This document shows, in pieces, positions 22,238-33,859 of a DNA stretch of 64,000 nt. Source of the DNA: Posidonia oceanica (lineage: Eukaryota > Streptophyta > Magnoliopsida > Alismatales > Posidoniaceae); assembly GCA_037176725.1 (NCBI GenBank), contig JAZBRS010000049.1, forward strand, positions 13,658,001-13,722,000. The letters run 5' to 3'. A program made the translations under genes and the position numbers. Below the pieces are notes generated by a model. The model saw nothing but the letters and a program-made list of their open reading frames with translations. It searched no databases and was not told the origin of the DNA. The stretch's first letter is position 1. The number at the start of each line of letters is the position of its first letter.

Positions 22238-23738
22238 CCGAAAGCGGCCCCGTTGCAGATGCCCTTCTCCCACTTGCACTCGCATTCTCGCCTCCTGCCA
22301 CATCTTTTCAAATCATCATCGTCATCCTTTCAACTCTTGCATTCTCTCTCTCCAAAATCATCATCGTCATCCTCTCAAGCATTGTATCTTCGACCCGGTG
22401 ATGAAAACCGGAAGTGCTTGCCTGCTCTGGAAAGAGTCATCCTACCTCACCTGGCACTACTCAGATGTCTTAGCTAGTGAGGGAGCCACCACCAACGAGG
22501 ACAGGCGAACCACCTAATCTCGCAAGGACACACACCTCTGAGGGAGAAAAAAATGTTAGGATGTGAGTCTGGAAAAAGCGAGAGTAGACACCTAGGTTTG
22601 GGCACATCCAAGGAACAGAAGACGAAGACAGAAGCCGGCCCTAGAAATAGGGGTGTGCAGTCTAACCCTGCTCCTTCTACCCATCACACAGCAGACCCAA
22701 AACCTAAATCAATTACATTTCAAACACCCTCCTTTTGCCACCAAAACGGGGATAGCAAAAGCCTGAAAAAAAGAGAAAAGCAAAACAACAAGCAAAAAAA
22801 AAAGGAGAAAAGAGATAGAACAAAAACCCAAAAAAAGGTGGAAAAAAGCAAGCAAAGCAAAAAAAAGACAAAAAAAAAGAGAAGAAGAAAAAAAATGTAA
22901 CCCGAAAAACACAGGCACCATTATCCCTCATGCTTCACTAGAGATCCCCAGCATGTCGAGCTTAAAAGAATCTACCACATCCCTTCAAGAGCGAACACTC
23001 ACCCTTCTCCTGGCTAGGGGCAGAGAAAGACTGCATACCTATGAGGGAGAAATCAATCAAAAAAAGAGAGCTGAAAGAATAGGTGTAGGTCCTGAGAGTT
23101 TGGCCAAATAGCCTGTCCTCACCACACCACCACCTGTACAATGCCAACACCCGTTCCGGAGCGCCACCAGCAAGCCAAGAGTCTAGGTAGGGCCCAGTGA
23201 GTCAGGGACCACTCCCTTCCTTTGCAGCGGGCACCAAAGCACTCCGTATGCTGAGGGCATCCAAGCATACTCATCTATCCAAGCATACTCATTCATCCAA
23301 GCATACTCATCTATCCAAGCATACTCATTCATCCAAGCATACTACTCATCTTCATAAGCATATCACCTGCATCATGCATACATGCGTCTTCTTCTATCAT
23401 TCCTTTTCCTATCAATTTCCCCCGCTCTGCAATGCGCTTCGGCCCTGAGACAGTACCTCTCCCCAGCAGAGCACGTCGACGCCACCCGAGCTGCGCTGGT
23501 CCAGATCTCCTGCCGGCCCTCGCCCCCTTGTCCGCAAGACTGCTGCATAATCCCCTTGCTTATCTGTGCTTAATTGCTATGTTCTGTTATTGACTGCTAT
23601 GATGCATATGGAACTACATTTTCAGTCTCAGCTTCTGCTTGTTGTGAATGATTACATACCTACGAGATCTGACTGTTTATTGATAGCAGGTACCTTCAAG
23701 ATCTGCAGCAATCAGCCTGTATCTCTGCGATCAGCGCA
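22238..23738 (+). other. Element A spacer between integrase and the extra ORF
   Basis: 1.5 kb without a supported gene. It holds a purine-only-like tract at 22750-22900 (A/G, mostly A), also present in B at the same place (43690-43870 as pyrimidines on the + strand). A tandem repeat of a 16-18-bp unit (CAAGCATACTCATCTATC and variants) lies at about 23260-23350. A splice-acceptor-like TATTGATAGCAG ends at 23689, some 50 bp before the ATG of the extra ORF. The purine tract could serve as a second plus-strand primer, which is inference. Confidence 0.6.
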
Positions 23739-24941
23739 ATGGGCTTCCCAACTCTGCTGACTCCCGCACACTGCTCGGAGACCCTGCGAGAATGGATCGG
23801 CAGGCTCACTCAAGAAGACTGTGAGAAGCTGCGCCTCTGGGGGATCCCAACTAAACTGCTAAAGGCCGCTGACGTGGAAGTCAGCCGTCACCTTCTGTGT
23901 GCCGCCGCAAGATTCTGGAAACCAGCGCACCATGTCTTTCGCTTTGGCAAAACTGAGCTAACACCTACACTGAAAGAGGTGCGTCGGATCTGTGGCTTTT
24001 CCAAGATCCTGGGGCCGCCTGTTTTCATGAGGCGAGATGGATATCTCAAGGTCCTGAGCCAACTAACTGGGCTCCCCACTCGAACCTGCCAACAGAAACT
24101 AATCTGCACCAGTGGGCCTGAACCTATGCTTCGCCTTACGCACTTTGATGATATCATGAACAAGCGCGCAGAACTCGGAGATGAGCTGTGGCTCCGAGGA
24201 TTTGTTATCCGCTTCCTGGGCGAGCTGATCTTTACTCATGGCCGACTAACGGTGGCCATTGAGGTTGCAGAAATTGCATTACCTGTGGTGACCTAGCACA
24301 TAGACCTGGCACCAGTTGTTCTAGCAGAGACCTATCGCGGGCTAGACCGCATCTCTCATCGCTGCCGCCACTTCCACGGTTGCGAAGCACTCATACAAGT
24401 CTGGCTAACCGCGCACTTAGAGACGAACCTCTTGCGCCCTCAAGTGCATGCCTTTGAAGCTTACTGCAGCAGCGCCCGTGCCAAGACAGAAAAGAGCGTC
24501 AAAGAAGAATACGAGAAGCTATCAGCACTGACTGACGACGCTGTAACCTGGCATATTGTCCCCTCTGTAGCTGAGCCATTTACTGTCTTCTTCAGCGCGC
24601 GCGACGCGCGGCTGATCATTCTACCAGGCTTCACAGCAGGCGTAGAGTACCATCCAATCAAGGTCATGCGCCAGTTCGGCTTCCAGCAGGGCGCCTTCAT
24701 TGACAGTACAGCGCCCGAGCTTCTACAGATGTACCCTCTCAGCACAACTGCCCCAACCAAGAAGCTCGCTAGTCTGATGCAGCATGGGGTCCAATCAAAA
24801 GACATTGCAGCTGTGAGAGGTGTAGGATGCACCCCAGAATATGAAGCTGAAGTCCGAGAGCTCTGGCCTATTTCTGAGGTTCCGCCAGGCGGCCCCCTAT
24901 TCCCCGACTCTAGGCAGTCGAAGAAGGCCCGAACTGACTAG
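23739..24941 (+). pseudogene. Element A extra ORF, plant-mobile-domain / DUF7745-like protein
   Basis: 400 codons plus stop, starting at an ATG in the context M-G-F-P-T-L that is also the first ATG of the B copy; both copies have exactly the same length. About 83% of the first 185 residues are identical to B, and most differences are conservative. Features typical of plant mobile domain / DUF7745-type proteins: R-F-W-K-P followed by H-V-F-R-F-G, T-P-T-L-x-E-V near residue 75, and V-M-R-Q-F-G-F-Q-Q near the C-terminus. The C-terminus is basic (QSKKAR). One TAG (24294-24296, codon 186) truncates it; the rest of the frame is open. Known PMD proteins act in the plant nucleus in silencing and gene expression. 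The role in the element is unknown. Confidence 0.75.
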
Positions 24942-25257
24942 GCCATTGTGCAATCATCATGTGGTCTTCTTTCAAGTCATGCTGTACATCTTTTGGCCTG
25001 CCACAGGCATTGTACTCATCAAGCTTTATCAATGAAAAAACTGTTTCTGCTATCTGCTTGCACTTCAAGACTGTTCAATGCATTGCATATTCATTATCAT
25101 CATCATCTCAGGCCCTCTGGCCAGACTTGCAGCCATCACAATGCAGCAAAGTCCCCAGCACCCAATCCGGAGTCCAGAACCTCTGCGGACCTGCGTCGTC
25201 AAGCTATGCCATCTGGCGTCCCCAGCTGGTCGCCCCCAGCTGGATCATCATCCCCTA
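24942..25257 (+). other. Element A 3' untranslated region, non-repetitive start
   Basis: About 300 bp after the extra ORF, co-linear with B (about 41560-41826). Nothing coding is seen; it runs directly into the 83-bp array. Confidence 0.6.
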
Positions 25258-25838
25258 CGGGCTAGCACCCCAAACTGCTCGGCGAAAGGTTCGTCAACCT
25301 GTCATCCTCCTCAGCTGATCATCCCCAGCTGAGTCCTCAACGGGCTGGCACCCCAAACTGCTCGGCGAAAGGTCCGTCAACCTGTCATCCTCCTCAGCTG
25401 ATCATCCCCAGCTGAGTCCCCAACGGGCTGGCACCCCAAACTGCTCAGCGAAAGGTCCGTCAACCTGTCATCCTCCTCAGCTGATCATCCCCAGCTGAGT
25501 CCCCTACGGGCTAGCACCCCAAACTGCTCGGCGAAAGGTCCATCAACCTGTCATCCTCCTTAGCTGATCATCCCCAGCTGAGTCCCCTACGGGCTGGCAC
25601 CCCAAACTGCTCGGCGAAAGGTCCGTCAACCTGTCATCCTCCTTAGCTGATCATCCCCAGCTGAGTCCCCTACGGGCTGGCACCCCAAACTGCTCGGCGA
25701 AAGGTCCGTCAACCTGTCATCCTCCTCAGCTGATCATCCCCAGCTGAGTCCCCAGCGGGCTGGCACCCCAAACTGCTCGGCGAAAGGTCCGTCAACCTGT
25801 CATCATCCTCAGCTGAGTCTCCAGCGGGCTGGTACCCC
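25258..25838 (+). repeat. 83-bp tandem repeat array, about 7 copies
   Basis: The word CGGGCT(A/G)GCACCCC recurs at 25258, 25341, 25424, 25507, 25590, 25673 and 25756, exactly 83 bp apart; a shortened last unit starts at 25825. Units are almost identical. Element B has a single unit at the corresponding place (near 41520-41560), so the array grew in the A lineage. Confidence 0.95.
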
Positions 25839-26005
25839 AAACTACTCGTCTGACAAGCATGACAATCTTGTCATCACCCCCTGCTTTCGATGCCAAGGAC
25901 GCGTTGGCCAGCCCCTGGTGTCATCCCGACACCAGGGGCATCTTTTGATCGCCCCTTGGTATCATTCTTCCCCTCTTTCCCCTATGATATTCCTGGTGTC
26001 ATAGG

Positions 26006-26520
26006 ATGATTTTTTCTCATCATTACCTCATCCCCTCTTTGCCGGCCGATAAGTCCGATATCTTATCAACCAATCATTCTCATCATTACCTCATCCTCTC
26101 TTTCTCATCATTACCTCATCCCCCTCTTTATCTCATCATTACCTCACCCCCTCTTTATCTCATCATTACCTCATCCCCTCTTTGCCGGCCGATAAGTCCG
26201 ATATCTTATCAATCAATCATTCTCATCATTACCTCACCCCCTCTTTATCTCATCATTACCTCACCCCCTCTTTATCTCATCATTACCTCATCCCCCTCTT
26301 TATCTCATCATTACCTCACCCCCTCTTTGCCGGCCGATAAGTCCGATATCTTATCAATCAATCACTCTCATCATTACCTCATCCCCTCTTTAGCAATAAC
26401 TCTCATCATTACCTCACCCCCTCTTTAGCAGTAACTCTCATCATGATCTCACCCCCTCTTTAGCAGTAATTCTCATCATGATCTCACCCCCTCTTTAGCA
26501 ATCATTCTCATCATGATCTT
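26006..26520 (+). repeat. TCATCATTACCTCA / GATAAG...CTTATC repeat tract
   Basis: Short units with CTCATCATTACCTCACCCCC repeat about 15 times and are interspersed with three copies of a segment carrying GATAAG-TCCGATAT-CTTATC, a 6-bp stem with an 8-nt loop. The same two words, reverse complemented, make the array at 41000-41375 in B. Confidence 0.85.
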
Positions 26521-26530
26521 GTCCCCTCTT

Positions 26531-26682
26531 ATCAACAATCAAGCACTCTCAGGCTGATATCCTAAACTATCAACAATCAAGCACTCTCAGGCTGATATCC
26601 TAAACTATCAACAATCAAGCACTCTCAGGCTGATATCCTAAACTATCAACAATCAAGCACTCTCAGGCTGATAACCTAAACT
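26531..26682 (+). repeat. 38-bp tandem repeat, 4 copies
   Basis: ATCAACAATCAAGCACTCTC plus GCTGATATCCTAAACT begins at 26531, 26569, 26607 and 26645. The copies are almost identical. Confidence 0.93.
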
Positions 26683-26689
26683 ATCATCT

Positions 26690-27525
26690 AGGCCGATCCA
26701 TGGTTGGCCCACAGTTGTGTTATACGGCTGACATCCAGTAACTGTCCCTTGCAATTGCGGTTTCCAGTTGATAAGTCTGTAAACTATCCGCCAGTTGATA
26801 GGTCTGTAAACTATCCACCAGTTGATAGGACTGTAAACTATCGTTAGGCTGATATCCTAAACTATCACCAGCAATTGCATTATACGGCTGATATCCAGTA
26901 ACTATCCCTCATCATTGCGCATTCCAGTTGATAGGCCTGTAAACTATCCGCCAGTTGATAGGACTGTAAACTATCGTTCCAGTTGATAGGACTGTAAACT
27001 ATCGTTAGGCTGATATCCTAAACTATCACGCGCAATCATGTTATACGGCTGACACCCAGTAACTGTCCCTCGCAATGCCGTTTCCAGTTGATAGGACTGT
27101 AAACTATCCGCCAGTTGATAGGTCTGTAAACTATCCGCCAGTTGATAGGTCTGTAAACTATCGCTCCAGTTGATAGGACTGTAAACTATCCGGCATTTGC
27201 GTTATACGGTTGATACCCAGTAACTATCACTCATGGTTTGTGGCTTCCAGTTGATAGGTCTGTAAACTATCCGCCAGTTGATAGGTCTGTAAACTATCCG
27301 CCAGTTGATAGGTCTGTAAACTATCTGCCAGTTGATAGGACTGTAAACTATCCCACACAACCATGTTATACGGCTGATATCCAGTAACTATCACTCACAA
27401 CTGCTCTAGGTTGATAACCTAAACTATCACTCCAGGCTGATAACCTAAACTATCGCTCTAGGCTGATAACCTAAACTATCACTCCCGGTTGATAGGACCG
27501 TAAACTATCCGGCCGATAAGCCCGT
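26690..27525 (+). repeat. Array of GATA...TATC inverted-pair repeats (element A)
   Basis: About 15 copies of CAGTTGATAGG(T/A)C followed by TGTAAACTATC, about 10 of a CTGATAACC/TAAACTATC form and several TTATACGGCTGATATCCAG forms ending in TAACTATC. Every form keeps GATA followed after 8-11 nt by TATC, so each unit can fold into a small hairpin. The same forms, reverse complemented, occur in B at 39960-40960. Confidence 0.9.
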
Positions 27526-28036
27526 CACCTTATCACCCTTTTTTGGCGTGACCTTGCCCCAGGAAGGCAAAGTCATGCACCTCCTTTTTTTGCGATAGGA
27601 GAGTTGGCCTCTCTCCCCTCGCACCCCTCTTTTGTCTTTTGCTAGCTTGCCCCCCGGGCGGGGACGAGCTGCACCCTGTGTTTCTTTGCTTTGTCGCGCG
27701 AGTCCGGCCTTCCTGCCAGATCCTTGCGCCACATCGCGTCCATTTAGCATTTTCTCTTGCATCATCTCTGCATCTTCTCAACTAGCATTGCATACTACTT
27801 TAGTATCATTGACCTCACTTGCACAACATCAGCATTTTCTTCTAATTGGCTAACTTTTGTACTAACTCTTGCATTGCATTTGCATTAGCACGCATTACAC
27901 ACCTAGCATTCATCCATCTGCACCCTGCATTTTGCATTGCGGCAACGGGCTACGATCTTCGGTGCATCCGCCGAATAAGTAGCTCACGCCCATAGCAAAT
28001 CGCTGCTCCCGCTGGTCAGAAGGGGTGTCTTGTCAA
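27526..28036 (+). other. Element A 3' untranslated region, end part
   Basis: No gene is supported. It contains a GCATTGCAT-rich stretch (27780-27940) like that of D before its PPT. Confidence 0.55.
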
Positions 28037-28085
28037 CCCTGAGCAGCGGCCTCGCTCCGCTTGACCTTGCTCAGGGAGGGGCATC
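28037..28085 (+). promoter_or_regulatory. Element A polypurine tract with adjacent stem-loop
   Basis: AGGGAGGGGCATC (28073-28085) abuts the 3' LTR. CCCTGAGC (28037-28044) and GCTCAGGG (28069-28076) form an 8-bp stem; inside the loop AGCGG and CCGCT can pair further. The 40-nt spacing is the same in D and B. Confidence 0.8.
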
Positions 28086-31000
28086 TGTTGACACCCCATC
28101 ATGGCAGGCTTGGACCACTTGGAGCCCTCCTAGTGATTGCTGGACTCAAACCCAAACAAACCAAACCCTAACCCTCTTCTTTACCCTTCAAAACCAGCCA
28201 ACTTGACCTAAGCCTTTACCCCTCTTCCCAAGCTCAAAACCTAACCAAAATCCATAGGAAAACCCACCAACACCCACTTAGCAAACCTACCCAAGAACTT
28301 AGAAACTTTCAAACCTAGACCATTCCCAAAAACTCTAGAAAACCTAGGTAAAACTACCCTTTTTCTACACCTCAAAACCCCGGCAAAACCTTCTTAGAAT
28401 CAAACCAAAACTTCAGAATTAACACCTCAAATCCTAGACTGCCCACTCACCTATTTTCATCCCATTCCAAGACCTTTAAGACCTCCATTCACTCAAATTA
28501 TCCTTTTCTCTCTCCGGGATTATCATTTTCTCTCTCCTCTCTCTCTCCTGATTATCATCTCTCTTTTCATCTCCTCCTTACCCTTTCTCTGGTCTGGCTG
28601 TGGGCCTCCTTTGTGCTTCTGTCCTTCCTCTATCTTATTCCTATTTTTACTTTATTTTTAACACTTTCCCTAATTTTCAAAAAATCCTTTTCCTTCAACT
28701 CATCTCTTTTCCCTTTATTCTTCCTTTTTCCCTTCTCTTCTTCTTTCACTTTTCCCCTTTCTTTCTCTCGCAAAAATCCATAAAAACCCCTAAAAATCTG
28801 TAAAACCCCAAAACATAAGAGAAACAAATCAGAACCCTAAGAAAAACAATTAAAAAACATTAAACAAGCAATTAAAAACCTAAACTTAACTAAATCAAGC
28901 TAAAAAGGAAAACCAAGCATGTAAGCTAAAAAATGCAAAACAAATCAAAAGAAAGCACTGAAAAATCAAGAAAAAAACTAAAATGAAATCAAAACCCACC
29001 AAGAGTAAAAACTCCATCAGAAGAATTAAAAAACAAACCCTAAAAAGAAGAATCAAAAAACAAACATTAAAATAAGTAATTAAAGAAGCAAAAGACTTAA
29101 CCTAACAAACCTAAGAAAAAACAAATTAAAAAAACTTAATTAAAAGGAAAAGAAAAACACATTTAAAAGACCTAAAAACACCTAATCAGACAAGAGAAAC
29201 CTAACTAAAAACTTCAAGAAAAATCAACAAATAAAAATCAAGGCATAATTTAAAAGACTTAAGAAAGAAAAAACCCTAAGGAGACTAAAACTTAAAACCC
29301 TAAAAACAACCCTGGTTAATACGAAAATAAATCCTAAAAAATCCTAATCAATATCCTAAGTGTCCAACAAGGGAAGCACAATATTTAAAACAATTTAAAA
29401 AAGGTTTAACAAACATTTAATCAAGTGAAAACTAATTAAAAGCAAAACCAAAACCCTAAAACCCTAATCAAGCCCAAAACACATTAATCAACCCAAAATG
29501 GCCATTAAAAAATTTAATTAAAACCCTAATTCACATCACAACCTTTCTAGTATTTTTATTTATTTTTAGTTCCTTTTTACTAATTTTATTTCCCCATTCC
29601 ACCCTCTCTTCTTTCTTACTTCTCTTTTTCTTTCTTTCCTTTCCTTACTGGGCCCAATCCGGCCCGTTTTTCTTTTTTCTTTTATTTCTTTTTCCTTCGG
29701 CCCACAGTCCGGCCTCCTTCTTCCTTCTTCTTCCTCAACCTTCCATGTTTTCCACCATTTTTCTCCCACGAGCAGCTGCTGTAGTATTCCCTCCTCCGTT
29801 CGAATTTGAGCTTCCATCCAATCAGCACCAGAGCTCGCCGCTTCACCTCCATCTCAGCGTCTTTTCCGGAGGCATTCATTGCCGGCCGACATCCATCGCG
29901 TCTGCTGTAGTGCCGCCAGTGGATTTCAAATCTTCTAGCGCGCCAGCAGCCGACCTCCACCAGATATAAGCTGCCCTTCCTTCATTTCCATCAGTTGGCA
30001 ACAATCATCAGCGGGAGAAAAATCAGAGAGAATCCAGAGAGAGCAGACCTCAGAGCCCAATTCCAGAAGCCAGAATCCATTCCGTTTCTTCCACCTGAGC
30101 AGCTCCTTTCTTCTTCTCTGCCTCCTCCAATTTCCAGAAAAGAGTGTGGCCAGAGGGAGTGTCTGAGAGCCACCTTTGCGTCCCGGAGAGAGCTCCCCAA
30201 TTCTAGAGCATTACCCCACTGAAAATCCTCCACTTTTCTTCCTCTGATTTCAGCAAGACTTCTCCTTCTTTTTCCAGTAACCCAAACCCCATCCAAGTCC
30301 CAATTCCTCTTCCAATTGATCCCCCAAACTCACCCAGCAACCCAGCTATCTCCCTCCACCATCCCATTGCCTTTCCACTGCACGAAACACCTTCAAATCA
30401 CCCTGAACACCAACCAGAACCCAACACAACTCCCCTCAGCAATTCCCTCCACTCCAGCCCACAACCTTCTCCCAAAATCCACCCAGAGACTCACCGAACC
30501 TCCACCTTTCCAGAGCCCCCGACCTCGAACCCAACCATCCACCACAGCTTCCAAACTCCACAACAAACACCTATCCTAACCTCAGACCAAAATCGGACCC
30601 AACTCCCAAACTCTCTCCACACCTTCCAGAAACCCTTTCCAACCATCCAAATCCCTTCTCCAGACCCCCAGCAACCTCCCGGAGGGTTCCTTTCCACCGG
30701 ACGAGCAGTAGACAAGGCCCCCCACCTCCGGTAGTAACCTAAGGACCCAAAAAATTCATTTCTCCGCTTGAGCTGCAGAAACTCCGTCCGATCACCCAGG
30801 GAGCTCCGAAAGGTCACCCTGAGGAAGTCCCAGCCACCGCGAGCCGCTGGAGATCGCCGCTGCAACCAGACAAGCGTCGCCGGCCAGCTCCGACACTGCT
30901 GAGGTCGGGAGGACGCACTAGACGCGAAGACAGGTATTTCTTCACCTCCTCCGCTCTCTCTCCTTCCTCTGCTGCTTTTCTGCCGTCCAGAAGCAAGTCT

Positions 31001-33859
31001 CCGGCCTTCCTGCTCCGATCGCGACTCGCCGGACAGAGCTTCTTCTCCGGCGCCGGCCTCCGCTCTTCCCGATGCTCCAGCCAACGGAACGTCGCCCCAA
31101 CGGTCCCCGGAGCTCCGCACGGACGTCAGCTCCAGCTCCCGCCGATCAGCGCCTCCACAAGCCCCCTGTGCCGGCGGTGCTAAGGTCCGGTAGCTTACTG
31201 CTACAGTACCTACCATCGCCGGTAAGTCACTGTTCCTTTATTTTTCCAATTATAAAGTTTCTGTGTGAATATTGCATGTCTGCCTTAAGTTATTTCATTT
31301 TTGCATTCTGGTCCTTAGGCCTTTTAATCTGCTTAGTTTTTAATTTAAAACCATGCAAAATTGCTTTAATTATTCCTACTTTTCTGTATTTACATCCTAG
31401 TCCTTTTACTGTGCTGTTTAGCTGTAATTTTTTGTATTTTAGCTCCTCTGGTTTCCATTTTTGCATATAGGTCCTGCATTAAATCAGTTCATTTAAATGC
31501 ATCATTTTTACCATATAAATGTGCATTCTGTGTCCCTGCATTTCGTTGTTTTTGCATCTAGGTCCTGTGCACTGTAGTAACTTAGGTTTCATTTTTAATT
31601 TTTGCATACTACATTGCATATTTTACCTCATGGTTTTGCATTTTTGCCTGTAGGTCCATTTTAAATATGCAGTAACTGTTTTCCATGCATTTTGGCTTAT
31701 TGCATTGCATTTTTAACTCTGTTTTTCCCAAAAATTGCATATCAGTCCTGTCTTCTGATTTCAGAGCATGTTTACCATATAAAATTGCATATTTGACCCC
31801 TGCATGATTCAAAAATCACACAAAGGTCCTTGCATCCTTTAAAAATCATGTAAAAAGACTGTTTTGCCCCTAAAATTGCATCTTAGCTCCCATGTCAGCA
31901 AAATTGCATGTAGACCCTCCACTTGCATTCCCAGACTCCCCAGAACCCTGTTTTCTGGAAAATTTGCACTTTAGACCCTAGTTTTTTCCAAAATTACCCT
32001 CTGATTTCCATTTGTTTTCAAAACTTCTTCTAATGCATGCCCTCTTTTCAAAATAGCTTTCTGAGCCCAGTCTATTGCAAAATAAAGCCCTGCCCTCTCC
32101 TGTTTTCAAAACTCTCTCCTGTGGGCCCCATCCTTTTTGAAAATTTGCATTTAGCCCCCTTCTCTTTTCAAAAATGGCATTTGAACCTCTGTTTTTCTAA
32201 AAATTCCCCTATTGTCTTTTCTTGCCTCTTGCATGCATCCTGCATTTATTTAGCTTTGCATTTTAGCATCCCTTTGCACACACTAAGCACCTTTTAGCTC
32301 CCCTTCACTTGGGAGGACCTTTTGCACATCCCTAGGACCTCCTGAACACCTAGATCTGTTCTTCTCCCCTGTTCTGGCCTTCCTGCCTTGAAGTTGCGAT
32401 ATCTTCCGATCCGGCCGTTGGATCTTCTCAAGTAAGCTGCCCAGGCGACCGCAGCGAAGCGCTCTTCAGCATGGACCAAGCAGATCTCAGATCAGGCTCC
32501 CGGATTTCCAGGTATGTCCTCCTGAACTCCTGCATTGCATTCATTTGCATGCCATTTGCATAGTTTTCCTCGTTTTCGATTTCTGTCTCTTTGAGCATGT
32601 AGAATAGGACCTCCTCTTCTTGTCTATCAACTTAGATCCCTGTTTCGCGTACTCTTGGGCGTTTTGTGTTGAGTTTTCCTTGGATTCACCACTTAATGTG
32701 ACTTTCTTCCTCCTTTTCCACGATCCGATCGCATCGCGAGCTTTGGGCAGCGTGCGAGACACACCGTGGAACGGTTTAGCGGGAAATGGTCGCAAAAGAG
32801 GTGGCAATCCCCCTGTTTGCTCACTCTCCCCTTTGTAGGTCTTCACACCTACTCTGTGTGGCTCCAAACAGCGCCTGTTCTCACACATGCGCTGTTCTGC
32901 TTCTCCTTTTACTGCTTCTAATCCTTTCCTTGCATTTGCATTCGCACGGCTTTTTTCGAGGTTTTATTTCGCAGCTTTTGGCACCATTTTGCGTGCCCGC
33001 TCTCGTTGTGGCACCATTTTGCATGCCTGCTTTGTCTTTCGCGTCGTTTTGCACGCTCGCCCTATTTTTGGCACAGTTTTGCGTGCCCGTCATCCTCTTT
33101 TGCACCGATTTGCGTGCCGCCTTGCTTTCTCGCCCGTTTTGCGTGCCGACCTTGTCTTTTTGCACCATTTTGCGCGCTTTCTTGTTTTTTGCCTCGTTTT
33201 GCGTGCTTTACGCCGTTTTCTCTTGCATGTCGGTCGCATTGCATGGTTTTACCGTTGTTTTGCTTTTTCGCTTGCATTTGCATATAGGGCTGTGATGCTT
33301 ACTGCCTAGAGTTCTCACGAGCCAGGTTTCGCCCGGTTCGGAACACAGACAGCGTAGCTGAGCACTTAGACAGCACGTTTACTTCCTTGCCCTGCATCTC
33401 TCCACTTAGAGCACACCTTGAGCATTCATTTAGGCATTCATAGGCACATAGGCATTCAATCCTGCATTTCCCTGCGTATGCGAGCGTAAGCCTAGAAAGA
33501 CTGATTCTCGGGCGTGTCGGGGGTGCCTAACAACTTCCCCACACGTAACAGGAGTCCTTGCCCTGTCTTTTGGCCCGCAATGACCATACTGCCCTTATCC
33601 TAGGCTAGAGTCATCTCATTTGCATGTATTTGCATTTGTTTCCTTTGCATTGCTTTGCTTTGCATTTCTTGCTCGGTTTTGCGTGTTAATTCACGCATTT
33701 CCCCCGATTTTCCTTGTCTCCCGTTAATGGACATGGTGGCGACTCTGATTTGTCTTATCTTTCTCTTTTCTCCTCGATTTTAAGTGTTTTCGAGTTGAGC
33801 CTCTTCCTCGGATCCAATCACCGCTAATAGCGAGCTTGATTCCGATCGGGATCGCTACA
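28086..33859 (+). mobile_element. Element A 3' LTR (5,774 bp)
   Basis: Same length and order as the 5' LTR, with scattered substitutions, many of them transitions; I see more near the LTR start than further in. Sub-features repeat: TATA-like box near 29965, donors at 30934 and 32512, minisatellite at about 32972-33222, conserved block at about 33470-33584. At 31221 it has a GGTAAGT where the 5' LTR has GGCAAGT, giving one more potential donor. Confidence 0.93.

Larger units (their letters stand above)
6364..33859 (+). mobile_element. Element A: full-length Tat/Ogre-like Ty3/gypsy retrotransposon
   Basis: 27,496 bp from TGTTGACACC to GATCGCTACA, with an exact 5-bp target duplication GCGGC (6359-6363 and 33860-33864). 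The two 5,774-bp LTRs are co-linear with only scattered substitutions, roughly 1-2% by eye, so insertion is fairly recent. The order is LTR, PBS for tRNA-Arg, leader, gag, protease, RT, RNase H, archaeal-type RNase H, integrase, plant-mobile-domain-like ORF, tandem-repeat 3' region, PPT, LTR. Gag-pol carries seven in-frame stops, so A is not autonomous now. It sits inside the 3' LTR of B in opposite orientation. Confidence 0.95.

Noticed and set aside
22553..22900. 115-codon Lys-rich frame after integrase.
   Set aside because: Low-complexity purine tract; the B counterpart does not preserve the protein.
25258..27525. Direct repeats at regular spacing that resemble a CRISPR array.
   Set aside because: Units are contiguous or nearly so, without unique spacers; the context is a eukaryotic retrotransposon and no cas gene is present.
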